DNA from: Micrococcaceae bacterium RIT 802
GTDB lineage: Bacteria > Actinomycetota > Actinomycetes > Actinomycetales > Micrococcaceae
Length of the DNA stretch: 64,000 bases
Direction: 5' to 3'
NCBI GenBank assembly: GCA_016892645.1
Contig: JAFEMX010000013.1
Span: 43,149-107,148, forward strand
Both the position numbers and the translations under genes were made by a program. Shown here in pieces: positions 1 through 8,216 of the stretch (position 1 is its first letter; each line of letters begins with the position of its first letter). The notes under the pieces were generated by a model that was given only the letters and a program-made list of their open reading frames with translations, did no database searches and was not told where the DNA came from.

Positions 1-106
1 TGGATCTCTGACGATCGGGATCGTTGATCCAAGCATAGTGGGTTGCATCACTAACGTACTCGCTAGTAACTTATGGTCCCAATCGGATCACGGAAAGGTC
101 GGTGCC

Positions 107-1087
107 ATGCCCCACGGTCGGAGCAGCGGATTGGCCATCGGTCTGGATATCGGCGGCACGAAGATCGCCGCCGGCGTCGTCGATGCCGCGGGCCACATCC
201 TGCAGCGGGAGCGCGCGGCCACACCGGGTTCCAGCCCCGAGCTGGTCGAGCAGACCGTGGTGGACCTCGTGACGAGCCTGCGCCGCGGGGCCCCCGATGC
301 ACCCGTCGGGGTCGGGGCGGCCGGCTGGATGAACCCGGAAACCGGGACGGTGCTGTTCAGCCCCCATCTGGCGTGGCGGAACGAACCCCTGCGCGACCGG
401 CTCGTCGCGGTGCTCGACGGCCCGATCAGCGTGGCGAACGATGCCGATGCGGCCGGATGGGCGGAATACCGGTTCGGTGCCGGGCAGGACGAACCAAATC
501 TGGTGTGCCTGACGTTGGGCACCGGTATCGGCGGGTCGCTGGTCTCCGACGGGCAGCTGCGTCGGGGCCGTTTCGGCCTGGCGGGGGAATTCGGGCATCA
601 GGTCATCGTGCCGGGGGGCCACCGGTGCGAATGCGGCAACCGCGGATGCTGGGAACAATATGCCTCCGGCAACGCGCTGGGTCGCGAGGGCCGTGAACTG
701 GCCCGCGCCAATTCCCCGGTGGCGCACACCCTGCTCGACGCTGCCCACGGGGATGTCGGGACGATCGACGGTGCACTGGTGACCGAACTGGCCGGGTCCG
801 GCGATCCGGCCTGCCGTGAGATCGTCGCCGAAGCCGGATACTGGCTCGGGCTCGGGCTGGCCAACCTGGCCGCCGCCTTGGATCCCGGGACCTTCGTCAT
901 CGGTGGCGGCCTCGGTTCGGCGTCGGCCCAGCTGCTGGAGGAGGCGGAGGCCTCCTACCGACGCCACCTCACCGGCCGCGGATACCGGCCCTTCGCCCGG
1001 ATCCGCCGGGCGGGGCTCGGTGCGGAAGCCGGGCTGGTCGGCGCCGCCGACCTGGCCCGCCGCGAAGCAGCCGAGGCCGCGCAATAG
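107..1087 (+). CDS. ROK-family glucokinase
   Basis: Cytoplasmic sugar kinase of the ROK family (326 aa), most likely ATP-dependent glucokinase making glucose 6-phosphate. The N-terminal phosphate-binding loop DIGGTK is at residues 14-19, a second glycine-rich ATP-site segment (LGTGIGG) follows mid-protein, and the ROK zinc motif CECGNRGCWE lies near residues 173-182. I chose ATG 107 because it follows a GAAAGG ribosome site and starts close to the conserved core; an upstream in-frame start at 38 would add a non-conserved leader. ROK repressors carry an N-terminal HTH, which is absent here, so this is an enzyme. Other ROK sugar kinases (fructo- or mannokinase) cannot be excluded. Confidence 0.88.
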   Translation: MPHGRSSGLAIGLDIGGTKIAAGVVDAAGHILQRERAATPGSSPELVEQTVVDLVTSLRRGAPDAPVGVGAAGWMNPETGTVLFSPHLAWRNEPLRDRLVAVLDGPISVANDADAAGWAEYRFGAGQDEPNLVCLTLGTGIGGSLVSDGQLRRGRFGLAGEFGHQVIVPGGHRCECGNRGCWEQYASGNALGREGRELARANSPVAHTLLDAAHGDVGTIDGALVTELAGSGDPACREIVAEAGYWLGLGLANLAAALDPGTFVIGGGLGSASAQLLEEAEASYRRHLTGRGYRPFARIRRAGLGAEAGLVGAADLARREAAEAAQ

Positions 1088-1115
1088 CGAGGACCCGCGC
1101 GGGAGCGGTGCGAAC

Positions 1116-1562
1116 TTAGACCCAGGCCCCGTCGTCGCCCTCGGCGCGATGCCGGGGCAGTCGGAAAGCCAGGTATCCTGCCGCTGCGACGAACACCACG
1201 CAGAGCCCGATCCACACGGGCATCGGTGCCGAGCGCCACAGGATCGTCACCAGCAGCAGGGCAATCGGCGCGCCGGCGGCACAGGTCCAGGCGAGGACCG
1301 TGACCGGGTTGCCCGACCCCAGGGCCGGGGGATCCTCCGGGGCCCACTCCTCCTCGGGCTCCTCGGCGACGGAGTAGTCCCGCGGCCCGCCCACCGGTGG
1401 TGCGGGCGCCTCCGGGGCCGGGGGGTCCTCGGACGGCTCGATGGCGGCCGCTTGTTCGGCCTCGATGTCCCGTCCGACGTCCTCGAGCCGGCTGACCAGG
1501 TCCTGCCAGGCGGCCTCGTCGGCAGCGCGGTCCCGCGGGGACCGGCGCTCGTCCTCACCCAT
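1116..1562 (-). CDS. Small membrane protein with acidic N-terminal region
   Basis: Protein of 148 aa. The first ~85 residues are charged and proline-rich (many Glu, Asp and Pro), followed by two closely spaced hydrophobic segments (around VLAWTCAAGAPIALLLVTIL and VWIGLCVVFVAAAGYLAF) and a short basic tail, so it should be a two-pass membrane protein with a cytoplasmic N-terminus. The start overlaps the end of the upstream esterase gene by 8 bp, implying translational coupling. No enzymatic motif is visible and no function is assigned. Confidence 0.7.
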   Translation of the reverse strand: MGEDERRSPRDRAADEAAWQDLVSRLEDVGRDIEAEQAAAIEPSEDPPAPEAPAPPVGGPRDYSVAEEPEEEWAPEDPPALGSGNPVTVLAWTCAAGAPIALLLVTILWRSAPMPVWIGLCVVFVAAAGYLAFRLPRHRAEGDDGAWV

Positions 1563-2343
1563 GGCCGTGTCCTCCCAAGCGGTCGAAGAAGGCGACCGAT
1601 CCCGCGAAGATGGCATCGGCGTCGTAATCGAGGGTCGCCACATGCCGGCTGCGTTCCAGGAACCGCAGTTGCAGGCGCGGTACACCGGCGGGGTGCATGC
1701 CGACCAGCTCGCGGCGCAGCGCATCGATGCCACGTTCGGAGACAACGTGGTCGACCAGGGACCGGTAGGCAAGCACGGGGGCGCGCACAGTGTCGAGCCG
1801 GCGGCGGGTGGCGGAGATGAGCCGGCGGAGTTGATGCACGGCGGCGACCGGGGTCCGCGGGTAGGCCCCCTCGTCCTGACCGGGGCGGGCGATGTCGTTG
1901 GCGATCGCCGGGACCGAGGCGATGAAGCGCTTGAGCACCCCGGCCAGCGGCGCCGTGCGGTCGACCATGCTCAGCGCCGGGTTGACCAGCACGATGCCCG
2001 CGGGATCACGCCGGATGCCCAGGTGCAGCGCCAGCGTCCCGCCCATGGACAGCCCGGCGACGAAGACCTTGCGGTGCGTGGTGGCCAGCGCGTCGAATTC
2101 CGCCTCGACGGCCCGGGTCCACGACTCGTGCCCGGTGGCGGCCAGGTCCTCCCAGCGGGTGCCGTGCCCGGGCAGCACCGGGAGGGAGACGGTGTAGCCG
2201 GCCGCCAGCAGCGCGTCGGCCCACGGTCGCAGGCTGCGCGGGCCGGACGTGAACCCGTGGATGAGCAGGACGGCATAGCCGTTGTCGCCGTGAACCCGGA
2301 AACCGTCGGCGGCGTTGGACGGGGCCAGGGCTGAGAATTCCAT
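1555..2343 (-). CDS. Alpha/beta-hydrolase, carboxylesterase type
   Basis: Serine hydrolase of 262 aa resembling Est30-type carboxylesterases. The oxyanion segment LLIHGF is near residue 27, the nucleophile elbow GLSMGG at 97-102 (Ser99), an acidic residue in RSLVDHVV and a histidine in ERSRHVATLDYD complete a plausible triad. ATG 2343 is preceded by GGGAG at correct spacing; an upstream ATG overlaps that ribosome site. It is divergent from the acyltransferase gene and coupled to the small membrane protein downstream. The natural substrate is unknown; neighbouring lipid genes suggest acylglycerol or short-chain esters (inference). Confidence 0.85.
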   Translation of the reverse strand: MEFSALAPSNAADGFRVHGDNGYAVLLIHGFTSGPRSLRPWADALLAAGYTVSLPVLPGHGTRWEDLAATGHESWTRAVEAEFDALATTHRKVFVAGLSMGGTLALHLGIRRDPAGIVLVNPALSMVDRTAPLAGVLKRFIASVPAIANDIARPGQDEGAYPRTPVAAVHQLRRLISATRRRLDTVRAPVLAYRSLVDHVVSERGIDALRRELVGMHPAGVPRLQLRFLERSRHVATLDYDADAIFAGSVAFFDRLGGHGHG

Positions 2344-2467
2344 GCCGCTCCCAAACAATCCGGGGTTGGTGCCCCGGGGTGGATATGTGCCTAGAGTAGA
2401 GCGTAACCGACATGGGGTCCGTACGCTGCGGGCGCCCGACGATCCGCCCGGCGGAAGGCTCCCACAC

Positions 2468-3379
2468 GTGTTTTATTGGTTCATGAAGCGGCTGCTCATC
2501 GCGCCGCTGGTCAACCTGCTGTTCCGGCCGTGGGTCAAGGGCATGTCCAACATCCCGGCCGAAGGCGGGGCCATCCTCGCCAGCAACCACCTGTCCGTGT
2601 CCGACTCGATCTTCCTTCCCGTCGCGGTGGAGCGTCCCGTGGTCTTCCTGGCCAAGATGGAGTACTTCACCGGCAAGGGGCTCAAGGGCAAGGCCACCGC
2701 CCTCTTCTTCCGCCTGAGCAACCAACTGCCGATGGACCGTTCCGGCGGCGCCGCCTCGGCGAATTCGCTCGGTGCCGGCGAGCAGGCGCTGCTCGACGGG
2801 CAGCTGCTGGGCATCTACCCCGAGGGCACCCGCAGCCCCGACGGCCGGCTCTACCGCGGCAAGGTCGGCGTCGCCAAGCTCGCCCTGTCCACCGGGGTCC
2901 CCGTCATCCCGGTCGCCATGATCGGCACCGACAAGGTCCAGCCCATCGGCAAGACCGTGCCGAACATCCGCCGGGTCGGCATGATCATCGGCGAGCCCCT
3001 GGACTTCTCGCGCTACGCGGGCATGGAGGACGACCGCTTCGTCCAGCGCTCGGTCACCGACGAGATCATGTACGCCCTCATGCGCCTCTCCGGCCAGGAA
3101 TACGTCGACACCTACGCCTCGACGGTCAAGGCCAGGATCACCGCCGAACGCGTCGCCGATCGCAAGGCGGCCCGCGAGGCCCTCGCCGAAAACGCCAGGG
3201 CCCAGGTGCGCGCCACCGTCGACGCCGCCAAGAAGGAAGTCGAGCACATCCGCACACCGAAGGACGACGCGCCGGGGCCCGGCAACGACGAGGCACCGGA
3301 GACCGCAAGCGGGCACGACGCCGGTGCCTCCACCGGTGACGAGGAGCCTCCCGGGTCCGAAACTTTACGCGGGAAATAG
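2468..3379 (+). CDS. 1-acyl-sn-glycerol-3-phosphate acyltransferase (PlsC family)
   Basis: Membrane-associated acyltransferase of 303 aa that would transfer an acyl chain to lysophosphatidate in phospholipid synthesis. The catalytic HX4D block NHLSVSD is at residues 40-46 and the substrate-binding block YPEGTRSPDG around 117-126. An amphipathic or hydrophobic N-terminus (FYWFMKRLLIAPLVNLLF) fits membrane association. GTG 2468 is chosen because homologues begin at this aromatic N-terminus and GGAAGG lies upstream; an in-frame start at 2315 would overlap the divergent esterase. The last ~75 residues are a charged, Ala/Lys/Glu-rich tail outside the acyltransferase fold. Confidence 0.86.
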   Translation: MFYWFMKRLLIAPLVNLLFRPWVKGMSNIPAEGGAILASNHLSVSDSIFLPVAVERPVVFLAKMEYFTGKGLKGKATALFFRLSNQLPMDRSGGAASANSLGAGEQALLDGQLLGIYPEGTRSPDGRLYRGKVGVAKLALSTGVPVIPVAMIGTDKVQPIGKTVPNIRRVGMIIGEPLDFSRYAGMEDDRFVQRSVTDEIMYALMRLSGQEYVDTYASTVKARITAERVADRKAAREALAENARAQVRATVDAAKKEVEHIRTPKDDAPGPGNDEAPETASGHDAGASTGDEEPPGSETLRGK

Positions 3380-3412
3380 GGCGGCGGACCGACACCCGGC
3401 TACGCTGGTCGG

Positions 3413-4813
3413 GTGACTGACACGACCCAGCCTTCCGTCCCCTTCCACACCCCGGTGCCCGGACCCGCAGCCGATCCAGGCCTGGACGCCTGGCGCAAGC
3501 TGCCGATCGCGCAGCAGCCGAGCTGGTCGGGTACCCCGGAACACGGCCGGGCCGTGGCCGAACTGGCGTCGCTGCCACCTCTGGTGTTCGCCGGCGAGGT
3601 CGACATCCTCCGCGAACGCCTCGCCGCCGCAGCCCAAGGCCACGCCTTCCTGCTCCAGGGCGGGGACTGCGCCGAAACGTTCGCCGCTGCCACCGCCGAT
3701 CGCATCAGCGCCCGCGTGAAGACGATCCTGCAGATGGCCGTGGTGCTGACCTATGGCGCATCGATGCCGGTGGTGAAGATGGGCCGCATGGCCGGCCAGT
3801 TCGCCAAGCCGCGTTCCTCCGATGACGAGACCCGAGACGGGGTGACGCTGCCTGCCTTCCGCGGGGACATCGTCAACGGGTTCGACTTCACCCCCGAATC
3901 CCGTCGGCACGATCCGGCACGGATGGTCAAGGCGTACAACACCTCGGCCGCCACCCTCAACCTCATCCGCGCCTTCACCCAGGGCGGCTTCGCCGACCTG
4001 CGCAGCGTCCACAACTGGAACAAGGGCTTCCGCGCCAATCCCGCGCACGCCCAGTACGAGTCCTTGGCCGCCGAGATCGACCGTGCCGTGCGCTTCATGG
4101 ACGCTTGCGGTGCCGACTTCGATGCGCTGAAGACCACCGAATTCTTCGCCAGCCACGAGGCCCTGCTGCTCGACTACGAGCGCGCCCTCACGCGCACCGA
4201 TTCACGCACCGGCCAGCCCTACGACACGTCCGGCCACTTCCTCTGGATCGGGGAACGCACCCGCCAACTCGATGGCGCCCACGTGGACTTCCTGTCCCGG
4301 GTGCGCAACCCGCTGGGCGTGAAGCTCGGGCCGAACACCACGGGTGAAGACGCCCTGGCGCTGGTCGAGAAGCTGGACCCGAACCGCGAACCCGGCCGCC
4401 TGACCTTCATCACCCGCATGGGCGCCAAGAACATCCGCGAGAAGCTGCCGTCCATCGTCGAGAAGGTCACCGCTTCCGGGGCCCAGGTCCTCTGGGTCAC
4501 CGACCCGATGCACGGCAACACCGTCACCAGCGAAAACGGCTACAAGACCCGCCGTTTCGACGACGTCATGGACGAGGTCCGCGGCTTCTTCGAAGTCCAC
4601 AACTCGCTGGGAACCTACGCCGGCGGATTGCACGTGGAGATGACCGGCGACGACGTGGCCGAATGCCTCGGCGGTGCCGATCCGATCCGCGCCGACCAGT
4701 TCGACGACCTCTATGAATCGGTGTGCGATCCCCGGCTGAACCACCGTCAGTCCCTGGAGATGGCCTTCCTGGTGGCCGGCGCATTGGCCGGGCGCAAGCC
4801 GCGCAACGACTGA
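3413..4813 (+). CDS. aroG: Class II 3-deoxy-7-phosphoheptulonate synthase (DAHP synthase)
   Basis: First enzyme of the shikimate pathway, condensing phosphoenolpyruvate and erythrose 4-phosphate. The 466-aa length and motifs GGDCAETF, VKLGPN, DPMHGN and LHVEMTG identify the class II (plant/actinobacterial) family and include the metal-binding Cys, His and Glu positions. GTG 3413 begins 33 bp after the acyltransferase stop, so the two may be co-transcribed. It is convergent with the PASTA kinase, and a strong hairpin with a T-run separates them. Class II enzymes are usually feedback-regulated; nothing in the DNA shows transcriptional control. Confidence 0.95.
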   Translation: MTDTTQPSVPFHTPVPGPAADPGLDAWRKLPIAQQPSWSGTPEHGRAVAELASLPPLVFAGEVDILRERLAAAAQGHAFLLQGGDCAETFAAATADRISARVKTILQMAVVLTYGASMPVVKMGRMAGQFAKPRSSDDETRDGVTLPAFRGDIVNGFDFTPESRRHDPARMVKAYNTSAATLNLIRAFTQGGFADLRSVHNWNKGFRANPAHAQYESLAAEIDRAVRFMDACGADFDALKTTEFFASHEALLLDYERALTRTDSRTGQPYDTSGHFLWIGERTRQLDGAHVDFLSRVRNPLGVKLGPNTTGEDALALVEKLDPNREPGRLTFITRMGAKNIREKLPSIVEKVTASGAQVLWVTDPMHGNTVTSENGYKTRRFDDVMDEVRGFFEVHNSLGTYAGGLHVEMTGDDVAECLGGADPIRADQFDDLYESVCDPRLNHRQSLEMAFLVAGALAGRKPRND

Positions 4814-4832
4814 CTGGCGACGTCCGAAGGCT

Positions 4833-4871
4833 GCAGCCCCGGCGGGATTGATCCGTCGGGGCTGCCTTTTT
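4833..4871. terminator. Bidirectional intrinsic terminator
   Basis: A 13-bp inverted repeat (GCAGCCCCGGCGG at 4833-4845, CCGTCGGGGCTGC at 4853-4865, one G-T-type mismatch) with a 7-nt loop is followed by a T-run at 4867-4871. It sits between the convergent DAHP synthase and kinase genes and can end both transcripts. Confidence 0.85.
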
Positions 4872-7010
4872 CTAGACCACGCCGAGCGTGATGGTCGAGC
4901 CCTCGGGCTGTTTGCTGCCGGACTTCGGGTCCTGCGTGGCCACCGTGCCGAAGATGATGCCGAAGCTGCTCGCATGGACCTCCACCGTGAATCCCGCCGC
5001 CTCGAGGACCTTCTTGGCCTCGTCGAGCTGCTTCCCCCGGACTCCGGGGACCTCGATCATCTTCGGCCCCTTCGACACGGTGTAGGTCACCGTGGAGTCC
5101 CGCTTGGCGGTGCCGGACGCCGGATCCTGGGAGATGACAGATCCCTTGGCGACGGTCTTGTCGAATTCCTCGCCGCCCTTCTGGGCCGTCAGCCCGGCGG
5201 CGCCGAGGGCGTCCACGGCATCCTGCTCCGAGCGGCCGGTGACATCCGGGACCTTGACCGGCGCGGGGCCACGGGAGACGACATAGGAAATCTTCGTACC
5301 CCGGCGGACCTGGCGGTCGGGGACGGGGTCCTGCGAAACCACCAGGCCAGCGGCGATCGACTCGTTGTATTCCCGGGACACAGTCCCGGCGGCAACGTGG
5401 GCAGCCTTCAGAACCTTCTTCACGGAATCGTCGTCACGGCCCACGACGTTCGGGACCGCAAAAAGCTCCGGACCTTTGGAGATCAGGAGCTCGACTGATT
5501 GATAGCGGCGGATGGTCGCGCCCGGCTCCGGTTCGGAACCGACCACCCGCCCCTTCTTGACCTCTTCGTCGAAGACCTGCCGTTGGCTGGACGTGACGCC
5601 GTCGGCGGCGAGGGCCTGGACCGCGGCCGCCGCGGGCTGGCCACTGAATTGCGGGATTTGCACCGGGGACCCGGGACCCATGCCGAAGAACCACGCGGCG
5701 GTGGCCACGAGCGCCGCCACGAGCAACAGCACGACGCCCAGGATCCATCCCCGCCGACGCGATGACGGGGATTCGAGGCTCTCCCGGGGCTTCTGGGCCT
5801 CACGGGCCCATTGCCGTCGTGCTGCCTTGTCGTTCTTGCGTGCCTGGCGTTCACTGGCGCGGGGCGAGCGGGGGCGCCGCTCATCGGCGGTCGTGGTGTC
5901 GGGTGCGGGGACGACGGCGGTGAGTTGACCGGTGCTGGTTGTCTCTTCTGGACGGGGGATGGCCCGTGTGGCCCCGGCGGCGTCGATGACGCTGGTGGCT
6001 TCGCGTTCCGGACCGATGACCGCGGTGGCGTCGGCCGGCTCGACACGGCGCCCGATGACCTCGGTCTGATCAGGTTCGGTGGCGGCAACGCGCCGTGTGG
6101 AGTCGTGCGCCACCGGGGAGCCCGATGCGGTGTCGGGAGCTTCGACGGCCGGATGGTCCAGTTGGTCATCGGTCAACGTGCGCCGGATCTGCCGGATCTC
6201 GCCCAGCAGGGCCTCGGCGTCCTGGGGCCGGTCCTCAGGATCCCGGCGGGTGCAGAACTCGACGAGTTCATCGAGATCGGTGGCCAGGCCGGGAAGCACG
6301 CCCGAGGGGGCCGGGACATCGCCGGTGACGTGCTGGTAGGCGACGGCGATCGGGGTGTCCGCGACGAAGGGTTGCCTTCCGGTGAGCATCTCGTAGGCCA
6401 TGATGCCCAGCGCGTAGATGTCGCTGCGTGCGTCTGCCGGCGCACCGGTGACCAGTTCGGGCGACACGTAGGCCACCGTTCCGATGAGGTTTCCGGTTGA
6501 CGTCTGGTTCGTCGCCGCGCGGGCCAGCCCGAAATCCGCGACCTTGATCTGCCCGGAGTCCGAGAGCAGCACGTTCTCCGGCTTGATGTCCCGGTGCACC
6601 AGACCTGCGGTATGGGCAGCCGAGAGACCTTCCACGATGGCATCGAGGAGGGCCAGCGCTTGCCGGGGCGCTAGCCGTCCCTGGTCTCGGAGGAGTTGGC
6701 GCAGCGTGTGCCCCCTGACGAGCTCCATGGCCAGATAGGCGGTACTGCCGTCGACGCCGGTGTCCAGCACGCCGACGATATGCGGGTGGGAGAAGCCGGC
6801 GGCGGTGATGGCCTCGGTACGGAAACGCTCGACGAGCAGGGGGTCCTCCGCGAGGTGCGGGTGCAGCAGCTTCAGGGCCACGCTGCGTTCGAGCCGGACG
6901 TCCGTCGCCCGGTACACGGTGGACATGCCGCCGACCGCCAACCGCTCGACAATGCGATAGCGGCCGTCGATCATCGTGCCCGGGGTAGGGCTGGATCCAT
7001 GTTCACTCAC
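4872..7010 (-). CDS. PASTA-domain Ser/Thr protein kinase (PknB/Stk1 type)
   Basis: Transmembrane eukaryotic-like kinase of 712 aa that senses muropeptides or lipid II and controls cell-wall synthesis and division. The kinase domain (about 10-280) shows the glycine loop (LAVGGMSTVYRA), HRDIKPENVLL catalytic loop and DFGLAR metal motif. A Ser/Thr/Pro/Arg-rich linker leads to one membrane helix (GWILGVVLLLVAALVATAAW), then four extracellular PASTA domains, each with the x-VPxVxG opening, running to the C-terminus. GTG 7010 (protein starts MSEHGSSPTPGTM) sits just before the kinase fold; an in-frame ATG at 7079 would add 23 atypical residues. It lies alone, not in the usual pknAB-rodA-pbpA cluster. 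Confidence 0.94.
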   Translation of the reverse strand: MSEHGSSPTPGTMIDGRYRIVERLAVGGMSTVYRATDVRLERSVALKLLHPHLAEDPLLVERFRTEAITAAGFSHPHIVGVLDTGVDGSTAYLAMELVRGHTLRQLLRDQGRLAPRQALALLDAIVEGLSAAHTAGLVHRDIKPENVLLSDSGQIKVADFGLARAATNQTSTGNLIGTVAYVSPELVTGAPADARSDIYALGIMAYEMLTGRQPFVADTPIAVAYQHVTGDVPAPSGVLPGLATDLDELVEFCTRRDPEDRPQDAEALLGEIRQIRRTLTDDQLDHPAVEAPDTASGSPVAHDSTRRVAATEPDQTEVIGRRVEPADATAVIGPEREATSVIDAAGATRAIPRPEETTSTGQLTAVVPAPDTTTADERRPRSPRASERQARKNDKAARRQWAREAQKPRESLESPSSRRRGWILGVVLLLVAALVATAAWFFGMGPGSPVQIPQFSGQPAAAAVQALAADGVTSSQRQVFDEEVKKGRVVGSEPEPGATIRRYQSVELLISKGPELFAVPNVVGRDDDSVKKVLKAAHVAAGTVSREYNESIAAGLVVSQDPVPDRQVRRGTKISYVVSRGPAPVKVPDVTGRSEQDAVDALGAAGLTAQKGGEEFDKTVAKGSVISQDPASGTAKRDSTVTYTVSKGPKMIEVPGVRGKQLDEAKKVLEAAGFTVEVHASSFGIIFGTVATQDPKSGSKQPEGSTITLGVV

Positions 7011-7161
7011 CCCACGATGGTAGCCAGAATGCCGGACGTTTCCGGGGACATACGTCCGGGGAGCCGAAATCGACATCATCGACGGGCGACGTCTGAAGCG
7101 GCGCCGGCAGCGGGGAGCGCGCCGAGCACGGTGTGGCTCCCGGCTGCCTGCTTAACAAGCC

Positions 7162-7193
7162 GGAGGGAGCGAATCCGTGGATTCGCTCCCTCC
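7162..7193 (-). terminator. Perfect 15-bp hairpin downstream of whiB
   Basis: GGAGGGAGCGAATCC (7162-7176) and its exact reverse complement (7179-7193) are separated by only 2 nt, 22 bp beyond the whiB stop. This is the probable whiB terminator; it lacks a clear T-run on the minus strand. The remaining space up to the kinase start (7010) shows no gene. Confidence 0.6.
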
Positions 7194-7214
7194 GTACGGC
7201 TTGAGGTCCTGCGC

Positions 7215-7463
7215 CTACGAGGCGCGGCGGGCCCGGGCGGCACGCCGCTTCAGTGCGCGACGCTCGTCCTCGCTCATGCCGCCCCATACGCCTGCGTCCT
7301 GGCCGGACTCGATGGCCCACTGCAGGCAAGTATCGATGACCGGGCACCGGCGGCAGACGCTCTTTGCCTCTTCGATCTGGAGCAAGGCCGGACCGGTGTT
7401 TCCCACGGGGAAGAACAGCTCGGGGTCTTTATCCAGGCAGGCTGCGCGACTACGCCAATCCAT
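7215..7463 (-). CDS. whiB: WhiB-family iron-sulfur transcription factor (WhiB1-like)
   Basis: An 82-aa [4Fe-4S] regulator. The four cluster cysteines are at 9, 37, 40 and 46 (Cys, then CRRCP, then Cys), followed by the GVWGG turn and a very basic C-terminus (KRRAARARRAS) for DNA contact. Size and order match WhiB1, the essential NO-responsive regulator that binds the primary sigma factor in Actinobacteria. ATG 7463 is preceded by AAGGAG on the minus strand. Monocistronic, with a strong hairpin after the stop. Confidence 0.93.
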   Translation of the reverse strand: MDWRSRAACLDKDPELFFPVGNTGPALLQIEEAKSVCRRCPVIDTCLQWAIESGQDAGVWGGMSEDERRALKRRAARARRAS

Positions 7464-7772
7464 GCTCTTTGTTGCTCCTTGGGGCTAGGTTTCAGGGAAC
7501 GACCCACGACGGACAATCCGGGAAGTGGGGCGGTGGCAGCACAAAGGGGAGCATCAAACCATGCTCCCGTGCAACTGCCTAATAAGGTTTTCATGTTACC
7601 TGTACGTAAACAAGGGGTGGACGGGAACTATTCGGCGGAATGACCTGAGGTTTTCGTCACAGACGGTCATCTTGGGACGCGGGGAATTGCACGCGGTGGC
7701 CGGTCGTGGGATCCGTGAGGAGCCGGGGCTGCCGCTTGGGAGGCGGGGGCGCCGTCGAGTAGATTCGAGGAC
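7464..7772. other. Divergent intergenic region between whiB and membrane gene
   Basis: A 309-bp gap with no coding sequence I can support. It must carry the whiB promoter. An AT-richer patch at about 7576-7616 (around TAATAAGGTTTTCATGTTACC) is the likeliest core, but I cannot assign -35 and -10 boxes with confidence. The long 5' leader is typical of whiB genes. Confidence 0.5.
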
Positions 7773-8216
7773 GTGAGTTCCTCGAATGCCCCCGGCGAGC
7801 AGCCGGATGGCCCCACTGCATGCCCCCTTCGGCCGACGTCCGTCGTTGTCGTGTTTGTCCTGCTGCTCCTCGAGGCGATTGCCACCTTGGGGGCCGCAGT
7901 TTGGTATGCGACGACGTTGGCCGCCGAGGGGCCCGTGTCCCTGGGTGGCCGCATCTTCATGCTCGTGTTGATCGTGGGCGCGGCAGCCTGGCAGTCGAAT
8001 GTCGCCGTCCAGGTCTACAAGGGGCAAGCCTGGACGCGTGCTGCAGCGTTGGTGTGGCAGGTCTTCCAAGTCATCTTCGCCGTGTCTTTTCTCGGGGCTG
8101 GTGGAGGGGCGACGGTGCTGGGAATCGCCCTGCTGGTTCCGGCCGCGGCCGTCATGCTCCTGATCTTCGACCCGAAGGCCACGGCGTATTTCGGGGATCG
8201 CGTTGCCCGTTCCTAG
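7773..8216 (+). CDS. Four-helix integral membrane protein
   Basis: Protein of 147 aa, starting GTG 7773. After a ~20-residue hydrophilic N-terminus it has about four hydrophobic helices (VVVVFVLLLLEAIATLGA, IFMLVLIVGAAAW, LVWQVFQVIFAVSFLGA, VLGIALLVPAAAVMLLIF) and a short tail. Actinobacteria often carry similar small proteins of unknown function. Its 3' end overlaps the convergent FtsK-like gene by 4 bp. Confidence 0.72.
   Translation: MSSSNAPGEQPDGPTACPLRPTSVVVVFVLLLLEAIATLGAAVWYATTLAAEGPVSLGGRIFMLVLIVGAAAWQSNVAVQVYKGQAWTRAAALVWQVFQVIFAVSFLGAGGGATVLGIALLVPAAAVMLLIFDPKATAYFGDRVARS

Noticed and set aside
71..1084. Long open frame antisense to the glucokinase gene (337 codons)
   Set aside because: High-GC shadow frame; no ribosome site or protein-family feature, while the plus strand encodes a clear ROK enzyme.
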